Origin: Rhytidiadelphus loreus
Taxonomy: Eukaryota > Streptophyta > Bryopsida > Hypnales > Hylocomiaceae
Length of the DNA stretch: 64,000 nt
Assembly: GCA_947034895.1 (NCBI GenBank)
Contig: OX344764.1
Coordinates: forward strand, 49,333,348-49,397,347
Direction of reading: 5' to 3'
The stretch's first letter is position 1. Each line of letters opens with the position of its first letter. Below, piece after piece: positions 49,201 to 59,915 of this stretch. Made by a program: the position numbers and the translations under genes. The notes beneath the pieces are model-generated. The model saw nothing but the letters and a program-made list of their open reading frames with translations. It was not told the origin of the DNA and did no database searches.

Positions 49201-50410
49201 AATTCGTCAACCCTGACTACTTAGTGTTACAACGGGAAGTAGTCGTACTGACTTGCAAGACAGACAAGAAACAAAGAAGTTGGGAAGTGGACAAATACCT
49301 GGCAAGTAGGTTTTCAGGGTCAGTGCTTTCAGCATGTTGAACATAACTCTCACTGTGCACGCCCTTCTTCAATCCACCATGCATAGGGATAGGAGATTCC
49401 AAAGTTCCTGCAACGCCCGGATCAACTTCAAGTCCTCCATTTCGGTTGAAGCCTTCCTTCTCGAAGACATCACTCACTGGCAGCTTCAACAAAGTAGCCA
49501 AGCGCTGGATCCATAGCCTCACACGTCGAGAGTAGGACTTCCACTGTGCTACATTAGTTCCAGCTGCAAATTCCGCCCAGTTCACACTCTTGTGTTGGAC
49601 ACAGTCCAACACAAACCCTATGGCAAACTCTTTAGCCACATGCGTAGGTGCATGAGGCCTTTGATAGCACAAACAATAAAGCGCCTCGGCCTGTCTGCGG
49701 AGATCGAAACTCAATTTCTCTGCCAAAGAGAAGCCATTTCTGGCTCTCTCTTCCCCGAAGACATCTTCCACTTCCTCAAGGGTGATTTGTCTCCCAATCT
49801 TGAATTTGTGGCTGTTGATTCCTTCACTTGTAAGTCCAAATTTGGAGGCAAAAACCTCTGCAGTGATGGACGGAGGGGGGCGCTTCTCTTCCGATTTCAA
49901 GGACGCCAATTGTTTCCTGCATTCAGATTCACTGAATTCTTGCTTCATCTTCTTGATTTGCGCACGTCGTTTGGAAGCCGCTGCGTTGGTGTCAAGGCAG
50001 TCATTGCTGTCACCGTCAACATCTGAATTGCCCTCCTTTGGCGTGGCGTCGTCAGCAGCAGCACCGGAGGTCCCAGACGAGGAACTCGGAGTACTAGGAG
50101 CAGATGTAGACTTCTTCTTCCGTGTAGTGGGCTGCTTTTCTTTTGCCAATCTGGCAACACCAGTCAAGGCAGAGGAGGTGGATTGCACGACTTTTCTTTT
50201 TCTTTTCTCCAATGGCACTTTTGATGTTGGTGGAGGCGGCATCCTGGACATGTCTTTTGATGAGCTGTCCTTCGTTGCAGTGCTCCGCTTCACATAAGTA
50301 GCTGCAATATTGTGCATATCACCTCTACTTTCATCCGAACCCTGAAGACTGTGGCTTGTATTTTCTGAAGAAGGTTGTGGACGCACAACAGTTTTCTTCA
50401 TTTTCCCCAT
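37203..50410 (-). CDS. SUVR-like SET-domain histone H3K9 methyltransferase with N-terminal extension
   Basis: Exons, 5' to 3' on the minus strand: 50410-49299, 42302-42205, 42117-41858, 41782-41542, 40808-40249, 40075-39763, 39570-39431, 38825-38517, 38155-37961, 37859-37612, 37505-37439 and 37331-37203. They sum to 3672 nt in phase: 1223 residues, TGA stop. The C-terminal third is clear: pre-SET cysteines (CTEVISDCSC, ECNTNCLCATHCDNRVVQKG), then SET motifs KGWGVRTLE, FLNHRCGDANL and ELTWDYGIDF. A post-SET CNCDSMIC follows. This matches the plant SUVR1/2/4 group, which methylates H3 lysine 9. The N-terminal 570 residues hold a Lys/Ser-rich stretch, a helical block and a Cys/His motif CSCQHVYHPWC resembling half a RING finger. 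Joining that part to the SET part rests on matching phases only; two adjacent genes remain possible. The exon pair near 42.1-42.3 kb is uncertain: unspliced, it contains an in-frame TAG at 42134. The penultimate intron is GC-AG. The intron 42303-49298 contains a hAT insertion. Confidence 0.7.
38960..39300. other. GC-rich block inside a SET-gene intron, unresolved
   Basis: Within the intron 38826-39430 the composition becomes markedly GC-rich. The minus strand holds an open frame (39199-38969) reading for example WDQAGISVLRKPFWPM, which I do not recognise. A short dyad (AGCCGGTT...AACCGGGCT) is present. It may be a transposon fragment or an alternative exon. Confidence 0.3.
42963..42970. repeat. 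Left copy of 8-bp target-site duplication
   Basis: ACTACTTA immediately precedes the hAT terminus CAGGGTTGAC and is repeated exactly at 49216-49223 after the other terminus. Confidence 0.9.
42987..43400. repeat. Left subterminal GC-rich minisatellite of the hAT element
   Basis: The first part has the palindromic words GTCCGGACGTCC and GGACGTCCGG. From about 43200 to 43380, imperfect units of about 24 bp, of the form GGACGGCCATGAAGTCGACA, follow one another. The pieces GGCGGACGGCC and GTCGACAGGGCGG recur. Many overlapping long frames here are products of stop-poor GC-rich repeats, not genes. Confidence 0.75.
43467..43509. repeat. Perfect 15-bp hairpin
   Basis: TATACCATTGGAAAG at 43467-43481 is the exact reverse complement of CTTTCCAATGGTATA at 43495-43509, with a 13-base loop. 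It lies inside the hAT element between the minisatellite and the tandem units. Confidence 0.85.
43560..45225. repeat. Left-arm tandem array of 366-473 bp units
   Basis: The landmark CATGATTTTTAGACCTC occurs at 43609, 44082, 44516 and 44882, so the units are 473, 434 and 366 bp. Each carries TTTTACGCATAGTAAAATG, a GGCTGTTTTTGA(T/A)AATGGCC block and a variable CCGTCCG-rich part. The same units occur inverted in the right arm, but in a different order, which implies unequal exchange or independent expansion of the arms. Confidence 0.8.
44740..45847 (+). repeat. Left arm of about 1.1-kb near-perfect inverted repeat
   Basis: Position x here pairs with position 92704-x in the right arm (46857-47964), with no net gap between 45041 and 45847 and only scattered mismatches further out. 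The arms are still almost identical, so the structure is young or kept similar by gene conversion. The centre between the arms, 45848-46856, is AT-rich and non-coding. Confidence 0.85.
45294..45349. repeat. Degenerate CCCTAAA telomere-like repeat, left arm
   Basis: About seven to eight imperfect CCCTAAA units (CCCTAAA, TCTTAAA, TCCTAAA, CCCTAGA) lie head to tail inside the foldback arm. Plant-type telomere repeats are CCCTAAA. The tract is too short and degenerate to be a functional telomere. Confidence 0.75.
45848..46856. other. AT-rich centre of the foldback element
   Basis: The unpaired 1009 bp between the two inverted-repeat arms is strongly AT-rich with no coding sequence. I see no motif within it. 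Confidence 0.6.
46857..47964 (-). repeat. Right arm of about 1.1-kb near-perfect inverted repeat
   Basis: This is the reverse complement of 44740-45847. Outward of about 47748 the sequence matches several left-arm units rather than one, and the colinearity ends near 47964. Confidence 0.85.
47355..47410. repeat. Degenerate TTTAGGG telomere-like repeat, right arm
   Basis: This is the mirror copy of the CCCTAAA tract at 45294-45349, reading GGTTTAGGGTCTAGGGTCTA and onward. Confidence 0.75.
47480..48945. repeat. Right-arm tandem array of 261-474 bp units
   Basis: The landmark AAATCATG recurs with the CATG at 47819, 48293, 48659 and 48920, giving units of 474, 366 and 261 bp. These are the same units as in the left arm but in a different order: the 474-bp type is innermost here and outermost on the left. 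Confidence 0.8.
48948..49118. repeat. Right subterminal GC-rich minisatellite of the hAT element
   Basis: Roughly 45-bp imperfect units contain GCCGTCCGCCCGTCCGC, GATGGCCGTCC and a GACC(A/G)CGCCGT piece. They repeat three to four times before the ends of the element, which again carry GGACGTCC words. Confidence 0.7.
49216..49223. repeat. Right copy of 8-bp target-site duplication
   Basis: ACTACTTA immediately follows the terminus GTCAACCCTG and equals the sequence at 42963-42970. Confidence 0.9.
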
Positions 50411-51125
50411 CCCAAAAAATGGAAGACAATCGCCCAAGCTGGGGGAATAACATTAGATCAGTGGGGCATTCTACAAACGGATGGCAGTAGTGCAAATAGA
50501 AGTGTTGTCTAATACATCAAACAATGCAGAGGACGTAGTATTGGACAGTATTGAAGATGGCATGTGAAAACCTCCAAAGGTACTCCTAGTACTATCACAT
50601 GTAATACAAGTACAACAAACTATTAGAACTCCAACTCCAACTAGCAAAATGCAGTTATCTTTAAAAACTAGACATGAGAGGATTGAATGACAACTGACTT
50701 AGTATAGAAACACAACGGTAGCACAGGAGATGTCCGCGACATTCAAAAAAATATAAAGCGAAAAAGCCAAGCATGGAAGGATTACCAAAACTATAGGGAT
50801 GGGTGAATACAAGGACCGTCATGTCTGAAGTGCTCAAATCGTAACTGCTATTGGAGAAAATGACCACAGAGGACGTTGCACTCAGTCGGCGACATATGCA
50901 GCACATTTGGAAAATAACTAGAATCCTAAACCCTAAACTGCACAAAAATCTTGTAGTTCGGTACTTCTCTAATTATAAGCAGAGAACAAGTGCTTGAGTC
51001 CAAGAGTAGTGACAGGAAAGAATATGGCAGAGGATGCAAGGACTCACCGAATTTGACTTGTCTTCACGTCACATGTTGAGAAGTACCCAGAACCGCAAAC
51101 CCCGACGACCCGGACACCGCACCAC
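50411..51125. promoter_or_regulatory. 5' flank of the SET gene
   Basis: Read on the minus strand, this precedes the ATG at 50410. A good splice acceptor (TTATTCCCCCAG) just upstream of the coding exon hints at an intron in the 5' untranslated region. The upstream end is cut by the CACTA element that starts at 51126, so part of the promoter may lie beyond it or have been displaced. Confidence 0.35.
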
Positions 51126-51126
51126 C

Positions 51127-54112
51127 ACTACTAGAAAATGGTGTCCAAAGTAACAAAGTTTTAACACTTTTCTGTACACTTGGGCACTGCACTGACCATT
51201 TTAACACATCTTGAACACTTCTGTTAACTTCGCTTGGGTACTCAACTTTTTTTTGTTGATTTTGGTATTGCATCTCTATAACCACTTACTGTTCTCATTT
51301 CACAGTTCTCATGAATGAGCTAGGTACAATGTGATGAATGATTATTTTCTGTTCCTTTTCTACCAAATCTAATAGTCACAGAAAATATAGTATTATTGAC
51401 ACTTACTCTGAAGTCTAAACCACAACTCCCAGCAATTTTCTTAACAAATCAAATTTGACTTTTACATATAGTACCATAGCTATCACATGGAGTACACATT
51501 AATAATGAATATGTCTTCAATTTTTCTCTTCAATACTTTGACCTAGCAAATAACTATTCAATTGAATAATTAAGAATTCAGAGTTCACTTGTACAGGAGT
51601 CACAAAACAAATTTACAGAAATTAAATGATGCTCAAGAATCCATGATGCCATTGCATGTTCACAGTCCCTCTTCATCCCTTAGAAAAAACAATGTGACAT
51701 ACTTTTTCTCAATTAAATAGCATAATGTACAAAATTTGAATTTCCAAATTCTATGTCATTAATTCTGAATCATACTATCTGCATCACTGAATCCAAATGA
51801 AATACTTCAATGTCTTACTCATATGCACATTGAAGCACATTTGAAATAAAGAGAACTATGTCCTCTATTTCAACAATGACACATTCCTTTCACAATTTCA
51901 CATACAAGAAGAATATATGGGCAAATGTGATGGGCTTCCATGTGGACTACTAATGGAAAATACTAACTTTGTTAACGTTGACATTCCTAGAATGGCACAG
52001 TACTATGCAAACATAGAAGCACTTCCAACTACTCCCTGCACTGCAACATTACTATATTAATTGTTATTTAGTACTACTACTTTCACTAAGTTCTCTATGT
52101 ACAACATTTAAACAGATACTTTGAATGAAATGAACATACACATCATGCTCTGTTTTGGATTTGCATTATGAAACCTACTTTCATTGCAAAGACAATTACA
52201 ATACCAAATCTGCAAGCCAAAGCAAACTGTGCACAAGCATTGAAATTACTGAACCTACACAAGGATTGAACTCATTTGAAAAACTCTAACATATAATTAC
52301 TATCTCCAAAAAATTAAATCCTTCTATCTCTAATACTCTGACCTTCTTCTAGTGCAATTCTTCGATTCTCATTCATCTTCCGTTTTTCCTAATTGCCACA
52401 GAAATGAAAGGCTTCACTTCCTTATCCTGAATAGTGAACCTGAAAAACAACAAACCCAGAAAATAAATTATGTACAAAAATGTTCACATACCTAACAAAT
52501 CAAATTCTATGTTCTAAAAAAATATCCTACTCAATCCCAAATCATTTTTAACTATATTCTCTCTGCTATCTTTTGCAGGCCTACAAGTAATTCTCTAATA
52601 TAATCACTTTAAAATTTGAAGCTCGCTAATTCTTAAAAACATGCTATTCATACATTTTGAGCCATGTTAACTTTTCTACGTTCCCATCTGTATCATTGGT
52701 ACACTATGCATGCATAAAGCGTTAATTGAAGATAATTACTTCACTAACATCATCCATGTCACTAACTTCTTATATGACGCATGTTATACTGTAACGTACT
52801 ATGCAATATTCTTGAACTGCTAATGCTTAGTAAAAATTCAGCAGCAAAATAGTAATCACTGAATTACCGAAAATTTTGGGGCCCAGACATACACTATACG
52901 TTACCATTGGAATTAAACCTGCCTCCCAAAATTCAAAATAATTTTAGTTTCAGTGTCTACATTACCATTTCTCTGAAAAGTTCTGTAACTACTATGAATG
53001 AACTTCCGCAATAACTTGCTTCCCCTTCAAGTTTTTTACTACATAACTACAATTACTTCTCCAATTGCATTCACATTAATTCACCGATGATCATGTCTGC
53101 AGTTCATGACCACATTGTAAATCTAAGATGCTTAGCATTGTACTTACCATATTCTGTTCAACTATTTATGCATTCGAAGACACATACTGTGACTTCATCC
53201 CATTCCCTTGAATTGTACTAGTAACTTCTGTCAAATACATATTAAAAACAAAACACAACACATGTTAATATTTATGGTTTCCTTCTATTCACTCCATCTG
53301 CTTCATTGGACATTACACAAACCTACAACCACATGCTGCAAACTTAACTTCATGAAAACATTTCAAAAAATAAACATTCAGGCATATCAGTTTCATTTCT
53401 GTACATCTCTGGAATCTATACATTTTCCTTTTCTTTCCTTGTCCTCTTCTAGCGCGCACAGTGCACTCTGCAATGCCACTAAGGTAGGAGGCTGTAAAAG
53501 CAACACTTTAACAGCTGATTTGCAGTTTTGGGGAAGCTAAATCTCTTAACACAATTTTCAGTAAATTTTTGTGGTAAGAAAAATGGAATTGGCATCTAAT
53601 CCAAGTCGTTTCATATTTTTCGAACCTTCATGGAATTAGTTATAAATTTTTTAAGTTGAAAACATAGTGGTTTCTAAAAGCGACCCCTCCTGGAATGTAC
53701 ACCTCTGGTACATGTTAGAGTCAAAATGTACTAGATCGCTTTTAGAGTCGGGTCGCATTTACAGCCACCTACCTTAGTGTTCTACCTTCAAAACATTGGC
53801 CTACATGAACTTCAAATTCTCATCTCCATTAACTTGTTTGTATAGTGCAGACAACTGCATCCACATCTTCGTGTATTGCTATTCCAAACTCAAGTCCACA
53901 TGCAATTCAATAATGTTACCTGTGTCTTCAACAAAATATCCCTGCACATCCCCCCTTCCCTTATTCTACTAAAACTATAATGCAATACCATTTCATAATG
54001 AACACATTCAGAAAGTTGGTTGGAAAATTGCCTTCTCCTGTTTAAGCAATGTTTTTGCGTTCATAGGTCAAAGATTAAAAAATGTACCTTTTCTCCATTT
54101 TTCTTCGATTTG
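51127..54112. other. Non-coding 3' part of the CACTA element
   Basis: About 3 kb of AT-rich sequence between the terminus and the transposase stop, with no recognisable gene. The first 120 bp has TTAACAC/AACACTT words that may act as subterminal repeats. It includes the nested MITE at 53477-53779. Confidence 0.5.
53477..53779. mobile_element. Small inverted-terminus element (303 bp) nested in the CACTA
   Basis: The ends CACTAAGGTAGGAGGCTGTAAA and, inverted, CACTAAGGTAGGTGGCTGTAAA match over 22 bp with one difference. They enclose 260 bp of non-coding sequence. No clear target duplication flanks it (TGC versus TTC), so the superfamily is uncertain. Confidence 0.7.
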
Positions 54113-54992
54113 CTACTCATCCTCCGACGATTCACCAATGTCCCTATCATACATCATGGTGTTCTCTTCAACATATTCATTTAACAATTCATTGACTGAA
54201 ATTACTAGGCCTTCCACATCTGCATTTGGATGAGTTTCCAGAGCCTCCCCAGCCACTTCTAAACCCTCAAAATCAGCATCCCTTCCCATGGCAAAAATTT
54301 CTGGCTCTTCCTCCTCCTCTGCTCCAATGTCTACTCTACGCCCTCTTACCTCTGTTCGTAGGACTACTTTCCAACCGGGCTCATCCTCATCCTCTGAAAA
54401 GAAAACTTGCTAACAATGAATTGGAAAAGCAAATGACTCATATCCAAATGGTACCAACGATCTGAAATTTGCCAGAGTGAATCCCCACTCATCCCTTCTA
54501 ACGGTAGCATTTCTCCCTCGGTAGTTAGCTTTCACCCAGTCACAGATTAGAAGTACTACACAATGTCTTCCATAGTTGAGCTCAATGATCTCTTGAATTT
54601 CTCCAATATATTCTAGATCCTCATTAACTACATTCCGGTCTCGCCTCCCAGAGCGACATGGTTGACGAAAGAATGTTGCGACTCCAGAGTCACAAGTACT
54701 GGTTATTCTTTGCTCTACACTCTTCACTCGTAAATGGTACCCATATGCATACATACTCTTAAACTTCTTGGCTTCCAACGATGGTAATTTTGAAGAGTCC
54801 TGAACATCTTCAGGAACCACCACTCCCTCATCCATTGCCTTCTGCACATCTAATTCTAGCCATTTCTGAAATGCTGGAATTTCTTCCATCCCCGCAGGAT
54901 ACAATGCCCCTCTCCTACCACTTCTATGCGGATTTCTCCGACGAAATTCCAAACGCATTTCACTTCTTTCTTGGCAAATAAACTCATACCTC

Positions 54993-57425
54993 CTACAATG
55001 CATTGAAATTTTGTTTAGTGATTTCAAGTTCCACATCCACAATACATGAAGAACAACCTTCTTGCCGTTTAATTGCTATGCTTTCAATTCTCTAATTAGA
55101 TATTCATAATATACACAATGTAATTTTGTTCTAGCATTTACTAAAACTTGTAGAACCCCTACCCAATGCCCCCACAAAGAGACTACAACAATTCCCTAAT
55201 ATAATCAAATCGAACAACAAAACATACTCCTCATTTGTTAATCACATAACTTGCAGTGCACTCTAATTTCTGTGCAAGGTATGTAATATGCTCAATGTCA
55301 TATGACCTCTTACATTTCACATGTGCATTTACTTCTCTTTTTAGTTAACGCAGACAGCTTGGTACTTCATTCTTGATAAAGAGTGAATTTGTGAATAATG
55401 AAGCTTCATATTTGAATTTCCACAAATCCGAATTCCATGAATACATATATTCCATTGACTTCCTACTCCAGAGCCACTAATATTGAAATTCCAACTAACT
55501 CCTCTATTAGTTTTATTTCTTTACACTCTATTCAGAAATTTGTAGCATCTCCAGGGAATGCATAAGAAATGCTTAAAAAGCAGAAAGCACAAGGTCTTAT
55601 AAATAATGAAAAAAAAAATTGAAAACATAGAGGTAACTGCTATTGTATGTTAAAAAGCAAAAACAAGTTCATTTTGAACATGGCATGGGTAAAAAAAAAA
55701 TCTTCCCACTTCTGCCTAAAAAAATAATTTCTTTTTTCTTGAAAAATGAACAATACAATAAGGATTTTTTAAACCTTATTTATAAAAATAAAAAATGATT
55801 TGGAAGATTTGCCTCTGCTTCCTTCAAATTTTTAAATTAACATACTTCAAAAATTCTTAAACATTCTCCTGTCATTAGTAAGCATCCAACAAGTTCCATA
55901 CAAAAATGAAAGCAACAAATGCAAAAGGAAAACATGAAAACATAAATAAAAAATGATTAGAAGTTTAATTTCTGCACGCTTTCTCTTTCTCTTAAACCTC
56001 TGCTATCTAATTGCCTTGAAATTCAGTAAAGTTTTCTTTCCTCAAAAAAATAAGTCCTCACTGGACAACCTACATGATGCTTAACAATGGCCCACAAAAT
56101 TGGACCTAAAGGAACTTCATGCTCAAATCAGGGCTTCCTTTAAGAAAAATATAAATCACTTTCTACCATTTTAAAGGTTTATTCTTCAACCCTCGCACGT
56201 AATTTGGGGACTGTAATTACACATACCGATTCACAAGTTGGAGGTATTTTCAAGTGTGCAAAATAAATAATTTGTGGCTTCTCTTCCATAATAAAATTCC
56301 TATGTGTACACAGAGTTTGTTCCAATAAGTGAGACAGGTTTACAGTCTCTTGCTTTACCTCATCAAAAATTTTACATCCTAAATTAAACATCTCTCAATT
56401 TCTGAATTCTACTCTGACTTCTACTGACAGAATTCCTTTTCTTTCTCAACAAACTAAATACACTACCTTCATAAATATTTTAATCCTTACAAGACACACT
56501 GGTAATAGTGGAACACATCTTTCATTGTATTCTATGAGACATTGATTTAATAGAATCCAAACGTCATCCTTCAAACAAAAACAACTCTCTGGAAAACTCT
56601 CCTTTCTACTAAATTGTTAGAAAATGAATACTCTCATTTCATTCCTATATATAAGTCATTCACAAGTTTAATAAATTATGTCTATGTCATTAGTAGGTTT
56701 CAAATTACTTATCATGCTCTGATTTATTACGGTTCTCTTCATTCAAATAATGGAAACATCCACAGTTCCAATATACATTATTTCTTACATTTAACCTTTT
56801 TTAAGAATCAATTTTTTTAACAATTCAATTTCTGTCAACATAGCATACTTCTCCAAGCAAGCAACCTCTAAATTCAATTACTATATTTCAGTCATCAGTT
56901 TTTCAAACAAATATAACTAACATTCACCCAAATTTTTAGTACGCTTCTTTCTGTTTGATGTACCTTATAAATACTGTGAAAAAATTGAGCTTCTGTTCAT
57001 AAGTTGTTTGAAAATAATTACCATGCTCTTCTGACTTCCAACATAAAACAATATTAATTGCACTATATATTCTTGTAAAGATCAACACAAAGTATACATG
57101 GTCCACCTCTGGACTCATCTTCTTTAAAATGGAATCATAGGGAAATAATAATTAGTTCTTCTTTGTAAATACAAAATAAACATTCACATTGCCCTTTTTT
57201 CATTCATTCAAACAAAAGCATGTTCACTTCAACAACTGCCTTCTTCTTTACCTAAATGAAGAATGTTTTTCACAAAGAACAATCCTGCCCAGAACAATTT
57301 ATGCAACAAGAATTATTAGTGCAATATATCCAGTGTGCAATTAAAATTTACAAAAACAACTAATTGTTTCTTAACATTTCAGTGAAATAACAATCTTCAC
57401 TTCAAAAAGACTTAGAGACACTCAC
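54993..57425. other. Long intron of the CACTA transposase gene
   Basis: This is the intron between the DUF4218 exon and the last exon; both boundaries have usable splice sites and matching phase. It is AT-rich with no recognisable coding sequence. Confidence 0.55.
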
Positions 57426-58324
57426 TGACGGTAAGGCTCGATGTGCGCTGCATTGTCCAATATGAATTCATGCATTGCACTCCTCAATTCTTCAGAGAGC
57501 ATCTTCAGCTTCCCTTTCCCCTCCAAAATTTCGTCTACCATCGTTGGTTCCTCTTGATCATCCCACACTCTACGTGATGTAATATTGTACTCTGACATGT
57601 ATTCCGTGATGAACCCCAATGCTTCTTCTGTTTGATAACCCTGCGCTATACTACCTTCCGGTTTTGCCAAGTTACGCACATACCCTTTCAAAGTCTTGAA
57701 GTACTGTTCGTATGGGTACATCCATCTTGTATGGACGGGGCCGCAAAGGAAAAGCTCCTCTACCAAATGATTTGGCGTGTGTGACATGATGTCAAAAAAA
57801 GAAGGGGGCATTTCTTTTTCTATAATACACATAGTTTCTGCTGAATCAGCCATCATTTGGTCCTTCTCATCTCGGTTAATAGTCTTTGCACAAATTTTCC
57901 TGAATAATCTACCCAATCAAATGATTGCCCCAGCAAGAGCTTTGTTAGACACCTTTCTGTAACACAAAGGTAAAATTTGTTGCAACAAAACATGAAAGTC
58001 ATGTGACTTCAAACCACTCAATTTGCCTTTGCTTATTTTTGTGTGCAATGCCGATACGTAATGTGTTGGCGTCCTCAATGACTTCAGCACTTGCAAAACC
58101 TTGGCTTTATCATTAGACGACAAGACATATGAGGCATGTGGCATGTGGAATTGATCTTGGTTTGCACCACGAGCTTGTAAATGAAGATGAGGATGAATAC
58201 CACGTGCCTGCATGTCGGCTCTAACTGCCGGACTATCTTTCTCACCAAATGTTGTCCTCAATATGTTCTCTGACAAGTTCTTCTCACAATGCATGACGTC
58301 GAGAACATGACGCACTAAAAGACC

Positions 58325-59915
58325 CTGATATCAACAATTACAAGTCAATGAATTAGTTCACATATAAAAGAATACAATTAAAATTGAAAACAAAAATGGA
58401 CTTCTGATTGAGCTGCAACATCTTCATCATCCTCATTTCATGTTTCCTTTGCAAACATATAAGGAACAGAACTCATTCACTGATATCTATTTTGATATAC
58501 ATAAGCATGTCACTGAGTGCTACACTATGAATTTCTTAAACAACAGACTTCCTCCAATGGTACCTTTAAAAGATACCAACTTCATTTTTATCAATTCTAC
58601 ATGTACAGATACATGTTTGTAGGTCTCTCTGCAAGCATCAATGAATACAATGCTACATTCAAAAACAATATACAACATAGCACATTTGTGTTTGTACCTA
58701 CTGAACTTTAGGTATGACAATTACATGACTATCATTGTAGTCAACTGCATTCAAGATTGTATCAGAACCCTGGTCTAAAGTAACTGAGTTTTCATTTTTA
58801 AATTCCTTGCTAATTTTTGACGATTACATTGTATTTCGACATTGTCAGTCAGAAACCATGAGCTACTTCCACTCAAAACATTGCAGACATTTAAGCAAAG
58901 TACAACATCAATTTCATATGGTCATCACTGAATGAAAAGTTAATGTCCTCATTATTTTGAAGAAGTAACTCCCAATATAAATTTCCTTCACCAAAAACCA
59001 CTTTTGTGCTCATTATTTCCTCTATCTACATGCTATACAATACCAGTGTGTCTTAAAGCACCAGCATAAACACATGTTTAACATGATATTCTACTAAATT
59101 CATTAATTCTACTAAGCTATAAACTAAGTTGATTGAACTGAGTTATTAAATAAAATATACAACTATGTTGTCATCGAACAAAAGCAGTTCCTGCAATATA
59201 AAATAATCTGCTGGACTATAGTGCACATTCTAAATGCATGCGTTCACTACTGCAATTTAAAACAAAAAAAAGAATAACAATAAGATGTAGGCATAAATCA
59301 ACAACAACGTGAACAATATTCCATACACAAACACTGAATTACTTCATTTATTTTGTATTTGAAATCATGAACTCCATACTAAGGCCAACTGCAATTCAAT
59401 ATTTAATCAATGTCCACTTTGACAACAGTTACTACAATTTTTGGATTAAAGGAAATATAGATAGTCCACTCAATCTGTGAAAAAAATGATTAAGTCCCAT
59501 ACATAATGCAACTCTTTCACTCATTCAGTAACTCAAAGACTTCAGTTCATGCTCAAAAACGAACTGTACTACATGAAATCAACTCTCACATGTTTTTAAG
59601 AAAATTACAGTAAATGTATCCTAAGACATTAATTCACAGTGCTCTTTCTAGTGCACTCTGTAACTACTTATCACTTTGACATGTGTAATTCATTGTATGC
59701 AACATATTCAGTAGACCCTATGTAACTAACTGAAAAGAACATCTATGACGACCCAAGAATCCATTGAAATTATTATGCATATACCACTATTAGATTACAT
59801 TGAAACCTTTAATACTGTAGATGAGCCTAATAATCTCACAATCAACATTTTTTGAATTTTTTTGAATTACAGAAATAAAAAAAGCCATTTCCAATATGAA
59901 ACTAAGGACACGTAC
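58325..59915. other. Intron of the CACTA transposase gene
   Basis: This intron separates the Transposase_21 exon (donor after YWK) from the exon starting GLLVRHVLDVMH. Joining the two restores the usual family sequence. No gene is seen inside it. Confidence 0.65.

Larger units (their letters stand above)
42971..49215. mobile_element. hAT-like non-autonomous foldback element, 6245 bp
   Basis: The ends are CAGGGTTGAC and GTCAACCCTG, a 10-bp perfect terminal inverted repeat. They are flanked by the identical 8-bp sequence ACTACTTA at 42963-42970 and 49216-49223. An 8-bp target duplication with CAGGG-type termini fits the hAT superfamily. No transposase is encoded. Inside, from the ends inward, are GC-rich CCGTCCG/CGGACGG minisatellites, then four copies per arm of a 260-475 bp unit (TTTTTAGACCTCTTTTACGC). 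Inside these lies a near-perfect inverted repeat of about 1.1 kb around a roughly 1-kb AT-rich centre. The element sits wholly inside an intron of the SET-domain gene; removing it and one duplication copy leaves a 743-bp intron. Confidence 0.9.

Noticed and set aside
42958..49202. Pro/Arg-rich open frames in both arms of the hAT element
   Set aside because: They are translations of CCGTCCG-type minisatellites and tandem units and occur repeatedly in all frames; no transposase motif is present.
32477..54412. In-frame TAG codons in several genes (32477, 42134, 54410) as a sign of TAG recoding
   Set aside because: The DCD-nucleotidyltransferase gene appears to end in TAG, the 42134 stop can be intronic, and the other two lie in mobile-element relics that also have a frameshift or a TGA. 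Decay explains them better.
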